Positions 43,117-53,282 of a stretch of 64,000 bases of DNA are shown piece by piece; the first letter of the stretch is position 1; every line of letters begins with the position of its first letter. The notes below the pieces were generated by a model. The model was not told where the DNA came from and ran no database searches. It saw only the letters and a list, made by a program, of their open reading frames with translations. Position numbers and translations under genes: made by a program. Origin of the DNA: Mucilaginibacter sp. SMC90 (GTDB lineage Bacteria > Bacteroidota > Bacteroidia > Sphingobacteriales > Sphingobacteriaceae). The DNA lies in the NCBI RefSeq assembly GCF_022811725.1, contig NZ_CP094527.1, positions 7,688,001 to 7,752,000 of the forward strand. Reading direction: 5' to 3'.

Positions 43117-44817
43117 ATGAAAATTCACAAATTACTGCTGGTTGCCGTATTGACTTCTGTTTTCACCTTTAAAGCTGTAGCCCAACAACATTTATCATCC
43201 TCACAAGCGTACGATAAGGCTCAGCAAGACCGCTCTGACGCTAATGACCTGTGGGAGAAAAAAGATCCTACTCCCGCCGAACTTGACCGAAGCATCCGTA
43301 TTTTAAAGCACACGCTTGTATTTCTGGACAGCCTGCCGATAAAAGAACTGGCTAACGGCAATTTCTACTTAAAAGCCCGTGCTTATGACGTTTACCTTGA
43401 TATGGCCCAGTCATATACTGTAGCCGGTAAAAAAGATTCAGCAATAATGGCCATTGAAAACAGATTTGCCCTTAGCGGATCGAGCTACCCGGTCGATAAT
43501 ATGGGCAACTTTCCTTTGTTAACCTCCCTTGCTCAGGAACCAAGGTATCTGGCTATTATGGATAAGATGAAAAGGCAAAAGTCGCTATGGCAAAACGAGG
43601 CTTTTAAAACATCATACAAAGACAATCTCACCGATGCGGAAAAGGTAGCCGGCTTATCCCTGCTATGGTCGCAGGCTAAATATAATTTTGTCAATTTTGA
43701 TCATGCCGGTATCGACTGGAACCAAACCTATCTTGATTACCTGCCAAAAGTTACTGCAACTAAAACCACGGCCGATTACTACAAGGTGTTGATCAGCTTT
43801 TACGCTCAACTAAAGGATGGGCATACTAATGTTTATTTTCCGGATGCTTTAGCGGGTCAGTTTTATTCCCGTCCGCCGTTCCGCACTCAATTAATTGAAG
43901 GCCGGGTATTTGTAACCCAGGTTTTTAGTGATAGTCTTTTTAAAACAGGCATACAACCCGGCTTAGAATTATTAAAGATAGATGGCGAACCGGTGATAGA
44001 TTACGCAGAAAAAAATATAAAACCTTATCAAAGCAGTTCAACCCCACAGGACCTTGAGATCCGTGAGTTTAGCTACGCTTTGTTAACCGGCGCAAAAGAT
44101 AAACCCATCAACATAGATTTTAAAACCGCCAAAGGTAAGATTGTCAGTAAAACCATAGCCCGCTCAGGTTATCATGATGTAAAAGGGCTTAAAACGCTGG
44201 AATATAAAACCATAAATAACATTGGCTACCTTACCATTAATAATTTTGAAGATAATAGCATTTCCAAACAATTTGATTCGCTTTATACAGCAGAAATAGC
44301 CAAAACCAAGGGGCTGATCATCGATATCAGGTATAATGGTGGTGGCAGCAGCGGAATAGGCTTTGATATCATTAACAGATTAACCGACAAATCATTCAAA
44401 ACCTCGGCCGCAAAATTTATAACCCTGGCATCAAGACCCGGTGCTGAACCTGTAAATACCGACATGGGTTTCGGCGAATGGAGCCCTAACAAAAAGATAT
44501 TTTACGATAAACCCGTGATTGTATTAATAGGCCCCCGTACATTTTCGGCCGCCGAAGATTTTACTGTTGCGTTTGATTATATGAAACGCGGCAAGTTGAT
44601 AGGCATGCCTACGGGTGGGAGTACAGGCCAGCCGGTTCCTTTTAATTTGCCGGGAGGCGGGCGGGCTCGGGTTTGCGGCAAGCATGATACCTATCCCGAT
44701 GGTAAAGAATTTGTTGGCATTGGCATTAGTCCGGATATAACCGTAAAGCCAACCATTAAAGACCTATTAAACGGTGTTGATGCCGCCAAAGAAAAAGCAC
44801 TGCAATTGCTGAAGTAA
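43117..44817 (+). CDS. S41-family peptidase (C-terminal processing peptidase-like)
   Basis: A 566-residue exported protein: signal peptide 1-22 (ending AVAQ), a helical N-terminal region (residues 25-190), a PDZ-like part (RVFVTQVFSDSLFKTGIQPGLELLKIDGEPV) and the S41 catalytic core with KGLIIDIRYNGGG and the nucleophile S477 in GPRTFSAAED. The Lys or other catalytic partner is presumably in the TGGSTGQP region. S41 enzymes cut exposed C-termini of envelope proteins. Its place in the BlaI/M56 operon suggests it is produced in response to the same signal. Confidence 0.9.
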   Translation: MKIHKLLLVAVLTSVFTFKAVAQQHLSSSQAYDKAQQDRSDANDLWEKKDPTPAELDRSIRILKHTLVFLDSLPIKELANGNFYLKARAYDVYLDMAQSYTVAGKKDSAIMAIENRFALSGSSYPVDNMGNFPLLTSLAQEPRYLAIMDKMKRQKSLWQNEAFKTSYKDNLTDAEKVAGLSLLWSQAKYNFVNFDHAGIDWNQTYLDYLPKVTATKTTADYYKVLISFYAQLKDGHTNVYFPDALAGQFYSRPPFRTQLIEGRVFVTQVFSDSLFKTGIQPGLELLKIDGEPVIDYAEKNIKPYQSSSTPQDLEIREFSYALLTGAKDKPINIDFKTAKGKIVSKTIARSGYHDVKGLKTLEYKTINNIGYLTINNFEDNSISKQFDSLYTAEIAKTKGLIIDIRYNGGGSSGIGFDIINRLTDKSFKTSAAKFITLASRPGAEPVNTDMGFGEWSPNKKIFYDKPVIVLIGPRTFSAAEDFTVAFDYMKRGKLIGMPTGGSTGQPVPFNLPGGGRARVCGKHDTYPDGKEFVGIGISPDITVKPTIKDLLNGVDAAKEKALQLLK

Positions 44818-44834
44818 ACAACACTCTTGCTTAT

Positions 44835-44879
44835 AAAAAACAAAGGCTGCTTTTCGAAAAAAGCAGCCTTTGTTTTTTT
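44835..44879. terminator. Bidirectional intrinsic terminator
   Basis: AAAAAACAAAGGCTGCTTTT and AAGCAGCCTTTGTTTTTT form a long stem with a tiny loop and A/T runs on both sides. It separates the convergent S41 gene and the Spy-like gene. Confidence 0.92.
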
Positions 44880-44893
44880 ATAAACGATACAGC

Positions 44894-45274
44894 TTATTGG
44901 CCGTTGGTGGCGCTCCAGCCATCGCCCCAGCCGCTGCCGCCGGCTGCTTTTGAGCCTTTTAACAACTTATCGTATTTTACAGTTTGTTCTTTAGTTAAAA
45001 CAGCCTTGATCTTTGAAATGGTAGTTGCCCTCAACGGTTTAATATCAACCATCATCTTAGTATTATCTCCCTTGTCGGCAGCCTTGATCTTCTCAAATTT
45101 ATCAGATGATTCCTGATATATCACTGCAATTTTTTCGGTTTGCTTATCGGTAAGCTTCAATTGTTTTTGCAGTTCTTTTGATTTTTCAACAGGCTTTTCA
45201 CCGGGCTTGGTTTGCGCATTGCTTACTGCAGCCAATCCAATGAACATGCAGCATAGTAATAATAACTTTCTCAT
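44894..45274 (-). CDS. Exported Spy/CpxP-like small helical protein
   Basis: A 126-residue protein with signal peptide (1-20, ending SNAQ). The mature part contains two LTxxQ-type motifs, KLTDKQTEKI and VLTKEQTVKYDKLL, the hallmark of Spy/CpxP-like periplasmic proteins, spaced by a charged helix. The C-terminus is Gly/Ser/Trp-rich (GGSGWGDGW). Family members act as periplasmic chaperones or metal/stress sensors. It is monocistronic and convergent with the S41 peptidase operon. Confidence 0.78.
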   Translation of the reverse strand: MRKLLLLCCMFIGLAAVSNAQTKPGEKPVEKSKELQKQLKLTDKQTEKIAVIYQESSDKFEKIKAADKGDNTKMMVDIKPLRATTISKIKAVLTKEQTVKYDKLLKGSKAAGGSGWGDGWSATNGQ

Positions 45275-45358
45275 GGTTTAAGATTAAATTTTAATTGTTA
45301 TAAATGTAACTATTTGGTACGAAATGAGAGTTACTATTTTCTACTACAAAAACTTAAC

Positions 45359-47602
45359 TTAATTTGTTTTAGCTGCCATTTGCATAGGCATGCAAACAGG
45401 CATGCTTTTGCTCCTGAAAATTAATTTAGTTAACTGGGTAGTTTTGCATTGCGCACTACCTTCGGTTATATTCAGGAACTGGTTGGGAGCAACATTTTTA
45501 AAGTATTGCACGGCACCGCTGCCAGCCCATTTTATCTCAATTTCATCAATTATCTTAGCCTGGCCAACGCCCATCTCCTGCTGCAAAGGCGATGCGCCAA
45601 AACTGCCGCCAGAGTTAACATCTTTATAAACAGAACGCTTAACGCCATTTTCCATAAAAGTAAGTTTGATACGGCTCCCAATGGCAGCATTATTAGCTTT
45701 TGTGCCATTCAATTTCAGGCTAACCCAATTGTTTTTGCTTAATCCGGGATTCATGTATAATGAGCTGGTGTACGAGTCGCCTATATATGCGCCGCCCATT
45801 TCAGCAAAAATATCCTGCTGCCCTACGTTCCTCAAGTCGGCAAATGCTACACCATGGCCCTTTTGCAGGTTACCCATCCGCGATGATGATGTAATATCGG
45901 CAAACCTTTTACCGCCTATATTTCTAAAAAATTTGTTAGGCACCAGCGATTTAAAATCAGGATTGCCCGTACCAAAGTACATATCAGGATAACCGTCATT
46001 GTCAATATCGCCAAAATTGGCCCCCATGCTGTAAACCACCTTGTCCAGTCCGGCCTCTTTAGTTACATTGGTAAACGTACCGTTATGATTATTTTTATAC
46101 AGGTAGATATTACCGGCTTCCGCAACAGGCTTACCTAAACCGGCAGCGGCGCTGTAATAGCCTAATGCGTTATCAAATTGATAGTTGGCAACCATCAAAT
46201 CGGGCCAGCCATCATTATTATAGTCGTAAAACCAGGTAGTAAAGGTGCGTTGTTTAATTTGATCAAGGCCCGATTGTGCGGTAACATCTTCAAAATCAAC
46301 CCCGGCTTCGGTTTTACCTTTGTTTTTGAGCAGATACTTATGACCATCCATTGTTGAAACAAAAACGTCGATAAAACCGTCGTGATCATAATCGGCAGAT
46401 GTTACCCCTTTTACAAAGGCTTTGATACCACAATGGGCAGCATTGGTTATATTGGTGAACGTACCGTTGCGATTATTCATGTACAACTGGCAGGTTGACT
46501 CGTCGGGATAGTTCATCGAGTCGGAGTTTTCGTTACCTACAAATACATCAAGCCAGCCATCATTATTAAAATCGGCCCAGGTTGCTGTTTGTGTTGGGTG
46601 AAGCATAAATAAACCGCTTATGGTAGTTACATCGGTGAAGGTACCATCGCCATTGTTGCGCAATAAAGAACTTGGCTGATTGCCAAATCCACGTGTAAGC
46701 CAGCCCCCGCGCAAAACAAAAATATCCAGTTTACCATCATTATTATAATCTGTTTGCTGAATATTAAGGCCTCCGGTAATCCCTGTCAGTCCTGCTGCCT
46801 CGGTACGGTCACTAAATGTACCGTCCTGGTTATTTTGAAAGTAATGCATGGGGTCACTCAGGTCCCAGCCCGATGTCATGATATCAAGATAGCCGTCATT
46901 GTTAAAATCATCAATGATCACCCCACCTGCACGGCCATTGATGTTAAGGCCCAGGCTGGCCGCAACATCAACAAAAGGCTTAACCTGGTTTGCGGTATCC
47001 GGATCAACATTCAGGTTTGGTATCAATACATTTTTAGGTACTTTTTGAGGATATTCGCCCAGGGTCATATAAGCTATATTGATCAGCCAGCGCGACTCAT
47101 AATCATTGGGATGAAGCTTCAGCAATGCTTTGTAAACATCAATCGCTTTTCTTGACCCCGTCTGGATTTTATGAACCCCATCATCTTTAATAGGGAATAT
47201 ACATGATGAGCCGGTATGGTTAAGCATACAATTGCTTCGCTCACCTAAACGCATATACGCAATAGCCTGATCTGACAGTAAATCATCGCTCGACATATAA
47301 TCGATATTATCCATTAGGTTTTTATAGATATTAACCGATTGCTGCTCCTGGCCTGCCCTTAATAACAGCGATGCTTTTGAAAACAAAACCTCCGGGCTTT
47401 TAGAAAGCCGACTGATCTTAAGCAGCGAATCGCAATAGGCCAATTTCATTTCCGGATTAAATGGGTTGGAAATGATATTATTTTTTTTATTTATCAGCTT
47501 CAGCACCTGTACCATATCCTCATTAGATGAGCTTTGGCACGATGCTATTATGGTGAAACCGCACAGCAGCATTAAGGCGGCGGTAATTTTTTTCTTGATC
47601 AT
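45359..47602 (-). CDS. Lipoprotein with FG-GAP/VCBS repeats (CRTAC1-like, ASPIC/UnbV C-terminus)
   Basis: A 747-residue protein from ATG 47602; upstream in-frame codons do not fit a signal. MIKKKITAALMLLCGFTIIASC is a lipoprotein signal with lipobox IASC. Residues 30-190 are helical (TPR-like). Then come about nine calcium-binding FG-GAP/VCBS blades with D-x-N-x-D-G-x-x-D motifs (DFNNDGYLD, DYNNDGKLD, DFNNDGWLD, DYDHDGFID, DYNNDGWPD, DIDNDGYPD), forming a beta-propeller, and an ASPIC/UnbV domain at the C-terminus (SGGSFGASPLQQEMGVGQA). Such proteins are outer-membrane or secreted and often linked to polysaccharide or adhesion functions. Monocistronic. Confidence 0.88.
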   Translation of the reverse strand: MIKKKITAALMLLCGFTIIASCQSSSNEDMVQVLKLINKKNNIISNPFNPEMKLAYCDSLLKISRLSKSPEVLFSKASLLLRAGQEQQSVNIYKNLMDNIDYMSSDDLLSDQAIAYMRLGERSNCMLNHTGSSCIFPIKDDGVHKIQTGSRKAIDVYKALLKLHPNDYESRWLINIAYMTLGEYPQKVPKNVLIPNLNVDPDTANQVKPFVDVAASLGLNINGRAGGVIIDDFNNDGYLDIMTSGWDLSDPMHYFQNNQDGTFSDRTEAAGLTGITGGLNIQQTDYNNDGKLDIFVLRGGWLTRGFGNQPSSLLRNNGDGTFTDVTTISGLFMLHPTQTATWADFNNDGWLDVFVGNENSDSMNYPDESTCQLYMNNRNGTFTNITNAAHCGIKAFVKGVTSADYDHDGFIDVFVSTMDGHKYLLKNKGKTEAGVDFEDVTAQSGLDQIKQRTFTTWFYDYNNDGWPDLMVANYQFDNALGYYSAAAGLGKPVAEAGNIYLYKNNHNGTFTNVTKEAGLDKVVYSMGANFGDIDNDGYPDMYFGTGNPDFKSLVPNKFFRNIGGKRFADITSSSRMGNLQKGHGVAFADLRNVGQQDIFAEMGGAYIGDSYTSSLYMNPGLSKNNWVSLKLNGTKANNAAIGSRIKLTFMENGVKRSVYKDVNSGGSFGASPLQQEMGVGQAKIIDEIEIKWAGSGAVQYFKNVAPNQFLNITEGSAQCKTTQLTKLIFRSKSMPVCMPMQMAAKTN

Positions 47603-47753
47603 AAAATGTTCATTTACGCAGGCAAATGCCAAAGCATATTACCCGCGGTAGAATTGCTACGGAATAAATTATTGTATAAAATTTTGGAGATAACAGAACC
47701 CTACAGGGGCATTAAACCAATGGCCGGCCTGTAAACGGGTTAAATAAAGAAAA

Positions 47754-48302
47754 TCAGCAGGTTGCTTTGGGTGGTTGTTCAGGAATTTCCTGATGATTGT
47801 TTATTAACGATTGCACAGGTTGCGAACCGATTTCGGGCAATGGCATTACCGGGCAGTAAAATTCAAATTGTACAAATGAAAGGTTTACATTATCCTGCAA
47901 AACCATTTTGCCAAATGGCACATGTTCCTTTTGAGGAACAGGAATATCTTTTATTCCCTTTGCATCAAGCACATTGCTATCGGAAAAGCGGGTAGTTTCG
48001 TAGTTAGGAATGCACATGAGGTGAAGGGCATTCTTTGTAATCCGCATTTTTACGTAGTTGTAGGTGGCGTTTCCGAATGTAATATGCCCGGATATATTCT
48101 CAAAAGTACTCCAATCATGAATAGCGGGTAAATTTACAGGGATGGTCACCTCAGTTAGGTCCGTTACATTATAAAGCCCTTTCTGGATCTGCTCATTAAA
48201 AAACCGATCGGACTTGTAAACCAAATACTGGTGCAGCACTAATTGCCCGCCTATATTAAGCAGGTAAATATTCAGCAATATTAAAGCAATGGTCTTTTTC
48301 AA
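47754..48302 (-). CDS. Hypothetical single-pass or exported protein, 182 aa
   Basis: No family recognised. Translation probably starts at TTG 48302, since the next codons KKTIALILLNIYLLNIGG make a natural hydrophobic anchor or uncleaved signal. The remainder is soluble, beta-rich, with two Cys (LMCIP and EFYCPV) and a Pro/Gln-rich C-terminus ending PKATC. It lies between the CRTAC1-like gene and the acyltransferase gene on the same strand with wide gaps on both sides, so it may have its own promoter. Confidence 0.55.
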   Translation of the reverse strand: MKKTIALILLNIYLLNIGGQLVLHQYLVYKSDRFFNEQIQKGLYNVTDLTEVTIPVNLPAIHDWSTFENISGHITFGNATYNYVKMRITKNALHLMCIPNYETTRFSDSNVLDAKGIKDIPVPQKEHVPFGKMVLQDNVNLSFVQFEFYCPVMPLPEIGSQPVQSLINNHQEIPEQPPKATC

Positions 48303-48417
48303 GGGTTTATAATAACCTAAAGATGAGATTTATAAATTATATTTTCAAGTTTTATTTTCAGGTATGTGATTAATGTTATTTAATATATATAAATATCAGT
48401 GGCAAAATTAACTTAAC

Positions 48418-48482
48418 CGGCCGGCGTTTCGCTATACCCCTTGCTTCGGCTGCGCCGCAAAAGAGGGATATAGCTTTCGCCT
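48418..48482. repeat. Short imperfect palindrome (GGCGTTTCGCTATACCCC family)
   Basis: GGCGTTTCGCTATACCCC (48423-48440) is answered by GGGATATAGCTTTCGCC (48466-48482) with a GC-rich centre GGCTGCGCCGC. Intergenic, REP-like. Only this copy is seen. Confidence 0.5.
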
Positions 48483-48497
48483 GATTGCTGAATTAAA

Positions 48498-49625
48498 TTA
48501 TGCCTTTTTTAACAAAAATCGCTTCTTTAACCACTCCCTAACCGGCTCGTCATACAACTTAAGGCAAGCATAGGCTATGGCAATACTTACTACAAAAATC
48601 CCCAATCCGCCAAGCAGGCCTTGCGCCATCGGTACTTTGTTATTTGATACCCACGCTATGTGAAAGTATATTAAGGGATAATGTGTGATATAAAGCGGGT
48701 AGGAAAGATCGCCTATAAACTTGCAGATCTTTGCCGAGGTTTTGCTTTTCAACGTTCCCCCAGCACCAATGGCAACTATGAGGGGGAAAATGATGATGAT
48801 ACAAAATGATTCATACACACCGTTCATCCATAAGTGTTCGGGGCCGCCTATCCTTGGTACACACAAAACAGCAATGATCAGCAGGCTGCACACGGTAAAG
48901 GCCCATTTGATATGGATAAGCTTACCCATACGGCAAAGTAACATACCTGCAAAAAATGGATACAGTAGCCGGGTAAAACCTATATTGAGCTGTGTTGCAT
49001 CTACCGACCATCCGCCAATTACATCCCCCTGCGGGCCCATTACCGTGTAGTGAATCAATAAGCAGGCTGATAAAAATACAAATATGGCAAGCAGCGTTTT
49101 TGAGAACCTGCGGATCACCAGCGCGTAAAGAATGTTAGCAATGTATTCAAAAAACAAAGACCAGGCCGGTCCGTTCAACGGGTGCATTTCCTGCCAGCCG
49201 CGGATATCCATGGAGGGGAGTATTGGTATCAGCGTACAGCCAACCAACATCACTGCCAGCATTTTCCAAACAGGCGTTTCGTTAATTGGCGCAAACATGC
49301 TACACCCCTGGGTATAAAAAAACAAAGCACCTATCACCGAACCTATGATAACCATTGGCTGCAGGCGAACAAGGCGGCGCTTATAAAAATCCCATTGGGT
49401 CATTTTACCCCAGCGGTCATCATAGGCATATGCCACTACAAAACCCGACAGCAGAAAAAAGAAATCGACCGCCAGATAGCCATGATTAATGATTTGATGA
49501 AAACGATCTCCGGAATAGGTTTCAAAAATGTGGAATGCAACTACAAAAAGCGATGCGACACCGCGTAATCCGTCAAGAATTTGATAATGCCCTTTTGTTT
49601 CAAGGAATGTAGTGTTTTTGCTCAT
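48498..49625 (-). CDS. Acyltransferase_3 membrane protein
   Basis: A 375-residue integral membrane protein with about ten hydrophobic helices. It opens with YQILDGLRGVASLFVVAFHIFETY, the Acyl_transf_3 signature (D-G-L-R-G ... H), and has RRLVRLQP after the second helix and FFYTQG. In the family, such enzymes O-acetylate or O-acylate sugars of the cell surface, with the catalytic His in helix 1. Substrate unknown. It stands alone, divergent from the TlpA-like gene at 49856. Confidence 0.9.
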   Translation of the reverse strand: MSKNTTFLETKGHYQILDGLRGVASLFVVAFHIFETYSGDRFHQIINHGYLAVDFFFLLSGFVVAYAYDDRWGKMTQWDFYKRRLVRLQPMVIIGSVIGALFFYTQGCSMFAPINETPVWKMLAVMLVGCTLIPILPSMDIRGWQEMHPLNGPAWSLFFEYIANILYALVIRRFSKTLLAIFVFLSACLLIHYTVMGPQGDVIGGWSVDATQLNIGFTRLLYPFFAGMLLCRMGKLIHIKWAFTVCSLLIIAVLCVPRIGGPEHLWMNGVYESFCIIIIFPLIVAIGAGGTLKSKTSAKICKFIGDLSYPLYITHYPLIYFHIAWVSNNKVPMAQGLLGGLGIFVVSIAIAYACLKLYDEPVREWLKKRFLLKKA

Positions 49626-49855
49626 TAGCAGAAAAAAAACAAATATGATAAATTGGTTAATTCAGGTTTAGCAACGCGCACCATAAACAGGGCGCAATAC
49701 CGTGGCTATAAATATGCTTTAAATTATCGGCAAGTCAAAACCCAACGCAGTTGAACACGTTTACTTTGCAGCAAACAGGTAAAATAAATTGTTTGTTGCT
49801 GCCGTTGTATTGCGGGTAATAATTACATTGCCCTAATTTAAACCCAACCTGTATC

Positions 49856-51385
49856 ATGAAAAGCATTCTCAAATATCTGCCTTGCGTTATCCTCTTAGTT
49901 ATTTTAGGTACAAGCAAGCCCGCCCGCGCGCAAAAAGCGGGCCTTACAGGCGCGGATTCTGCAGCCCGCGTAAAAGCCGTGGAGGTAAAGAAGCTTCAGG
50001 ATGCTGTTGAGGCAGCGCCAGATAACCTTGAAGCCCATAATGCATATATCAGAAAAGCTGGCATTAATAATCCGGCGCTCATAATTCAATATGATAAGTG
50101 GATGAAACAATATCCGCAAAAGGCAAATATCCCCTTTGCCATAGGCGAAGCTTTTTACAGCCGTGAACTGCCGCAGGCAAAAAAATATTTACTTAAGGTC
50201 ACAGAAATAGCACCCACTATGGCCAGGGCGTGGTCTATGCTTTCTATCGATGCCGACAGATGGGGCCAAGACTCCCTGACATCAGCATATATGAAAAAGG
50301 CAAGCCTTGCCGATACCACCGATGCCGGGTATGCCTATTATTACGCTGCAACACTTGAAAAAATTGACCCGGATCTATATAAACAGAAAGTATTGGATGT
50401 TGTAAAGCGATTTCCGGGTAATGAACGCGGCGCACAAGGATTATACTGGCTTGCGGAAAGAGCAATTGACACAGCTGATAAGATCAGGTATTTTGAGCAG
50501 CTGCATTCACTATATCCGCCAAAAAAATCTGAATGGTCAAAATCAGGAATGGAAAGCTTATGGGGTATCTATATAACCACTAATCCGGAAAAGGCCCTTG
50601 CATTAGCTAATGAAGTTGGAGACAATCAATACTGGAAACCCTTAAGGCTCATTACAGAAAACATCATTGCCGAACGCGCACTGGCCGCAAACCAGGACTA
50701 TAAAGGCGCGGCTGCATTATTTGCACAGGTAAAACTGCCTGGGTATCCTGATATCAGCGATTTTTACTCGCAGGAGCAGGCTGCCCTGCAGCAAAAAGCA
50801 GGAGATATTAAAGTGGCTTATGATATCCTGGTTAAAAAACTTGCAAAAATGCCTACTGAAAGTACAATGGCTGTAGCCAAACAGTATGGAAAAAAATTGG
50901 GCAAAACCAGCGATGAGGTAAAACAGGATATCCAAAATATCCGGAACAGTGCTGCCGTTGCTGCATACCCGTTTGAGCTGGGCCTTTACAGCAGCGAAGG
51001 AAAACTTGGTTTAAAAGATCTTAAAGGGAAGGTGGTTTTACTTACGTTTTGGTTTCCGGGCTGCGGGCCATGCCGGGGAGAGTTTCCGCATTTTCAAAAA
51101 GTTATAGACAAATTTAAAGGCAAAAACGTGGAGTATATAGGCATCAATGTAGTGCCTGACCAGGATGCTTACGTACTACCCTTTATGGCGAATACCAGGT
51201 TTTCATTCATTCCTTTGCGTGGCAACCAGGATTTTGCGTCAAAAGCCTACGGCGTTACTGGCGAGCCTGAAAACTTTTTGATTGATCAAAACGGAAAAAT
51301 CATGTTCCGCAACTTCATGATCGATGAAAAAAAAGAGCACTCGTTAGAAATGATGATATCATCCCTGCTGGAAAAAGGGTCATGA
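49856..51385 (+). CDS. TlpA-like thioredoxin protein with N-terminal helical repeats
   Basis: A 509-residue exported protein. Signal peptide 1-26 (ending ARAQ). Residues 40-370 are helical, resembling TPR-type repeats (YDKWMKQYPQKANIPFAIGEAFYSR, AYILVKKLAK). The C-terminal 140 residues are a TlpA/ResA-type redox domain with FWFPGCGPCRGEF (C403-G-P-C406). The helical extension presumably binds partners. In Bacteroidota such proteins are numerous; targets are usually unknown. It is followed closely by the convergent ABM gene. Confidence 0.85.
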   Translation: MKSILKYLPCVILLVILGTSKPARAQKAGLTGADSAARVKAVEVKKLQDAVEAAPDNLEAHNAYIRKAGINNPALIIQYDKWMKQYPQKANIPFAIGEAFYSRELPQAKKYLLKVTEIAPTMARAWSMLSIDADRWGQDSLTSAYMKKASLADTTDAGYAYYYAATLEKIDPDLYKQKVLDVVKRFPGNERGAQGLYWLAERAIDTADKIRYFEQLHSLYPPKKSEWSKSGMESLWGIYITTNPEKALALANEVGDNQYWKPLRLITENIIAERALAANQDYKGAAALFAQVKLPGYPDISDFYSQEQAALQQKAGDIKVAYDILVKKLAKMPTESTMAVAKQYGKKLGKTSDEVKQDIQNIRNSAAVAAYPFELGLYSSEGKLGLKDLKGKVVLLTFWFPGCGPCRGEFPHFQKVIDKFKGKNVEYIGINVVPDQDAYVLPFMANTRFSFIPLRGNQDFASKAYGVTGEPENFLIDQNGKIMFRNFMIDEKKEHSLEMMISSLLEKGS

Positions 51386-51425
51386 AAATTGACCATTCAA
51401 CACCTTCGATATTTTATATCCGCCG

Positions 51426-51884
51426 CTAAAGGCGAGGTTTTGCAGCAAGAACTATCGGAACAGTTTCCACAAGTTCGAGCGATTTAACCATATCTTTTGT
51501 GGTGTTCTTGTATTTTTTAAAATGCGCTGTTTGTAAATGCGCCTTGTATGCGGTTTCATCAGCATATATTTCAAAAACCGTTATTTTGGCAGGTGCGTTC
51601 TTGTCGGCCACTGCATACAACGTTAAAACTCCCGGCTCAACACGTACGGCGGTTTCCGCGTGCTCTTTAAGTGCTGTCATGTAATTTTCTAACTGGGCCG
51701 AATCAATCAGAAGTTTGGCTATACGTACCACCTGTTTCTTTTCCTGTGCGGCAGCGTTTCCGGCTGCAGAAACTGACAACATAAAAATCAATATAAATGA
51801 TAACAGGACACCAGCCTTGCCCGGTATTCTGGTTAAACGGATGTGCTTCTCTGGCACCCCGGGGACTACTCTTATAACTTCCAT
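51426..51884 (-). CDS. Antibiotic-biosynthesis-monooxygenase (ABM) domain protein, exported
   Basis: A 152-residue protein from ATG 51884, which leaves 11 bases to the DUF1624 stop. An upstream in-frame start would overlap that gene. Residues 15-48 are a signal-type segment (VLLSFILIFMLSVSAAGNAAAQ). The mature ABM fold is visible in VVRIAKLLIDSAQLENYMTALKEHAETAVRVEPGVLTLYAVADKNAPAKITVFEIYADETAYKAHLQTAHFKKY. ABM proteins include quinol monooxygenases and heme-degrading enzymes. It is probably co-transcribed with the DUF1624 gene. Confidence 0.83.
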   Translation of the reverse strand: MEVIRVVPGVPEKHIRLTRIPGKAGVLLSFILIFMLSVSAAGNAAAQEKKQVVRIAKLLIDSAQLENYMTALKEHAETAVRVEPGVLTLYAVADKNAPAKITVFEIYADETAYKAHLQTAHFKKYKNTTKDMVKSLELVETVPIVLAAKPRL

Positions 51885-51895
51885 TGTTCCTGATT

Positions 51896-53080
51896 TTATA
51901 AATAACTCAACCACCATTTTGCTTTGTTAGCCTGCTTGTAAGCGTCATAACGTTTGCATAAAGGATAAAGGCCGGCCACTATGGCCATCCAAATAAGGTA
52001 GGCAACGGGCAGTGAAAATCCGTAGCCTTTCAAATCGGAAGTAAACCAGATAGGTTTTGTCAGGAACCATAGTTTCCAATCCTGTCCGGGGGTAAAAAAC
52101 GAAGCGGTTATTGCTATCAGGTGTATGATATAGATGTGGATCAGGTAATAAAACATTGGCACCCTGCCATACACTGAAACCACGTTTACAATACTCCCTT
52201 TGGCCTTTTCGGTAAACGAAAGGAACAGAAAAGCGCCACCTATTGTTAACAACAGATACAAAAGCGACGGAGGATATTTATTTACTTTAATAAATGACAG
52301 GAAGGTAAATAATGCGTTTTTCTGTTCGCTCCATTTTACCGGATCTCCGTAGATGTTGGTATAACGCAGTACGATAAACACCACGATGCAGCTAAGACCG
52401 GCTATCAATAAGTTTTTTTGCCTCTTACTTACATCGTAACCGGCGGTATACCATCCGCCCAAACAGTAACCTAAAGACATAACAGCCATTAACGGAACAA
52501 TAGGATAACCTACCAATAAAACTTCCTTATGCCACATAAAAAACTGCTGATCATGCAGTAGCGACCAGCCAAAAGCCGGCAAAGAGCTTCCCGGTACATG
52601 AACATTATCTAAAAGGTTATGCCCCAGTATGATCACAACACTAATGCCCAGGATCAATTTTTTAGGCAAATGAATTAATATAGCCAATATGATCATACTT
52701 AAGCCGAGGGCCCAAATGGTAATAAAGAAAAACATTGGAAACGTAATGTTGAAGTTCCAACCAAAGTTAACCACAAACATTTCAAGAAAAATGAGCCACA
52801 GGCCCCGCTTTACCAGGAATATGGATAACTCTTTTTTAGTTTTCTTTTGTCCGATAAGGCTGGCTGATGTACCGGCAAGCAGCATAAATATCGGGGCGCA
52901 AAAATGGGTGATCCACCGGGTGAAAAATAACACGGCACTTGTTTTTGTAAGATCAAGCGGATCATAAAAAAATGAGCCGGAGCATAAATAATCTCTCACA
53001 TGGTCAAGAGCCATTATGATCATGATAGCGCCGCGGAGAAAATCGATAGACGTAATCCGATTTTTTAAAATTGTGTTCAT
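51896..53080 (-). CDS. DUF1624 / heparan-alpha-glucosaminide N-acetyltransferase-like membrane protein
   Basis: A 394-residue protein with about ten membrane helices. The start ITSIDFLRGAIMIIMALDHVRDYL is the DUF1624 signature (D-x-x-R-G ... D-H-x-R-D), and FTRWITHFCAPIFMLLAGTSASL follows. The family is related to eukaryotic HGSNAT, which acetylates glucosamine across a membrane; bacterial substrates are mostly unknown, possibly cell-wall or exopolysaccharide sugars. The ABM-domain gene lies directly downstream. Confidence 0.9.
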   Translation of the reverse strand: MNTILKNRITSIDFLRGAIMIIMALDHVRDYLCSGSFFYDPLDLTKTSAVLFFTRWITHFCAPIFMLLAGTSASLIGQKKTKKELSIFLVKRGLWLIFLEMFVVNFGWNFNITFPMFFFITIWALGLSMIILAILIHLPKKLILGISVVIILGHNLLDNVHVPGSSLPAFGWSLLHDQQFFMWHKEVLLVGYPIVPLMAVMSLGYCLGGWYTAGYDVSKRQKNLLIAGLSCIVVFIVLRYTNIYGDPVKWSEQKNALFTFLSFIKVNKYPPSLLYLLLTIGGAFLFLSFTEKAKGSIVNVVSVYGRVPMFYYLIHIYIIHLIAITASFFTPGQDWKLWFLTKPIWFTSDLKGYGFSLPVAYLIWMAIVAGLYPLCKRYDAYKQANKAKWWLSYL

Positions 53081-53282
53081 CCAGGTTTTGGGGTAAAATT
53101 AAAGATAGCACTTTTTGTAATTGATTTTTTACAACGGCTTGTCAAATTATTAAGCGGATTAGCCGTGAACGATGTAGGGAAATAAAAATATCGTTGTGAG
53201 TGATTGATCCGGTGACACTGATGAAGAAATATCAGCAAGCAAAAGTCAGAGGCTAACAGGTTTAAAATCGGAAGCTACCAAA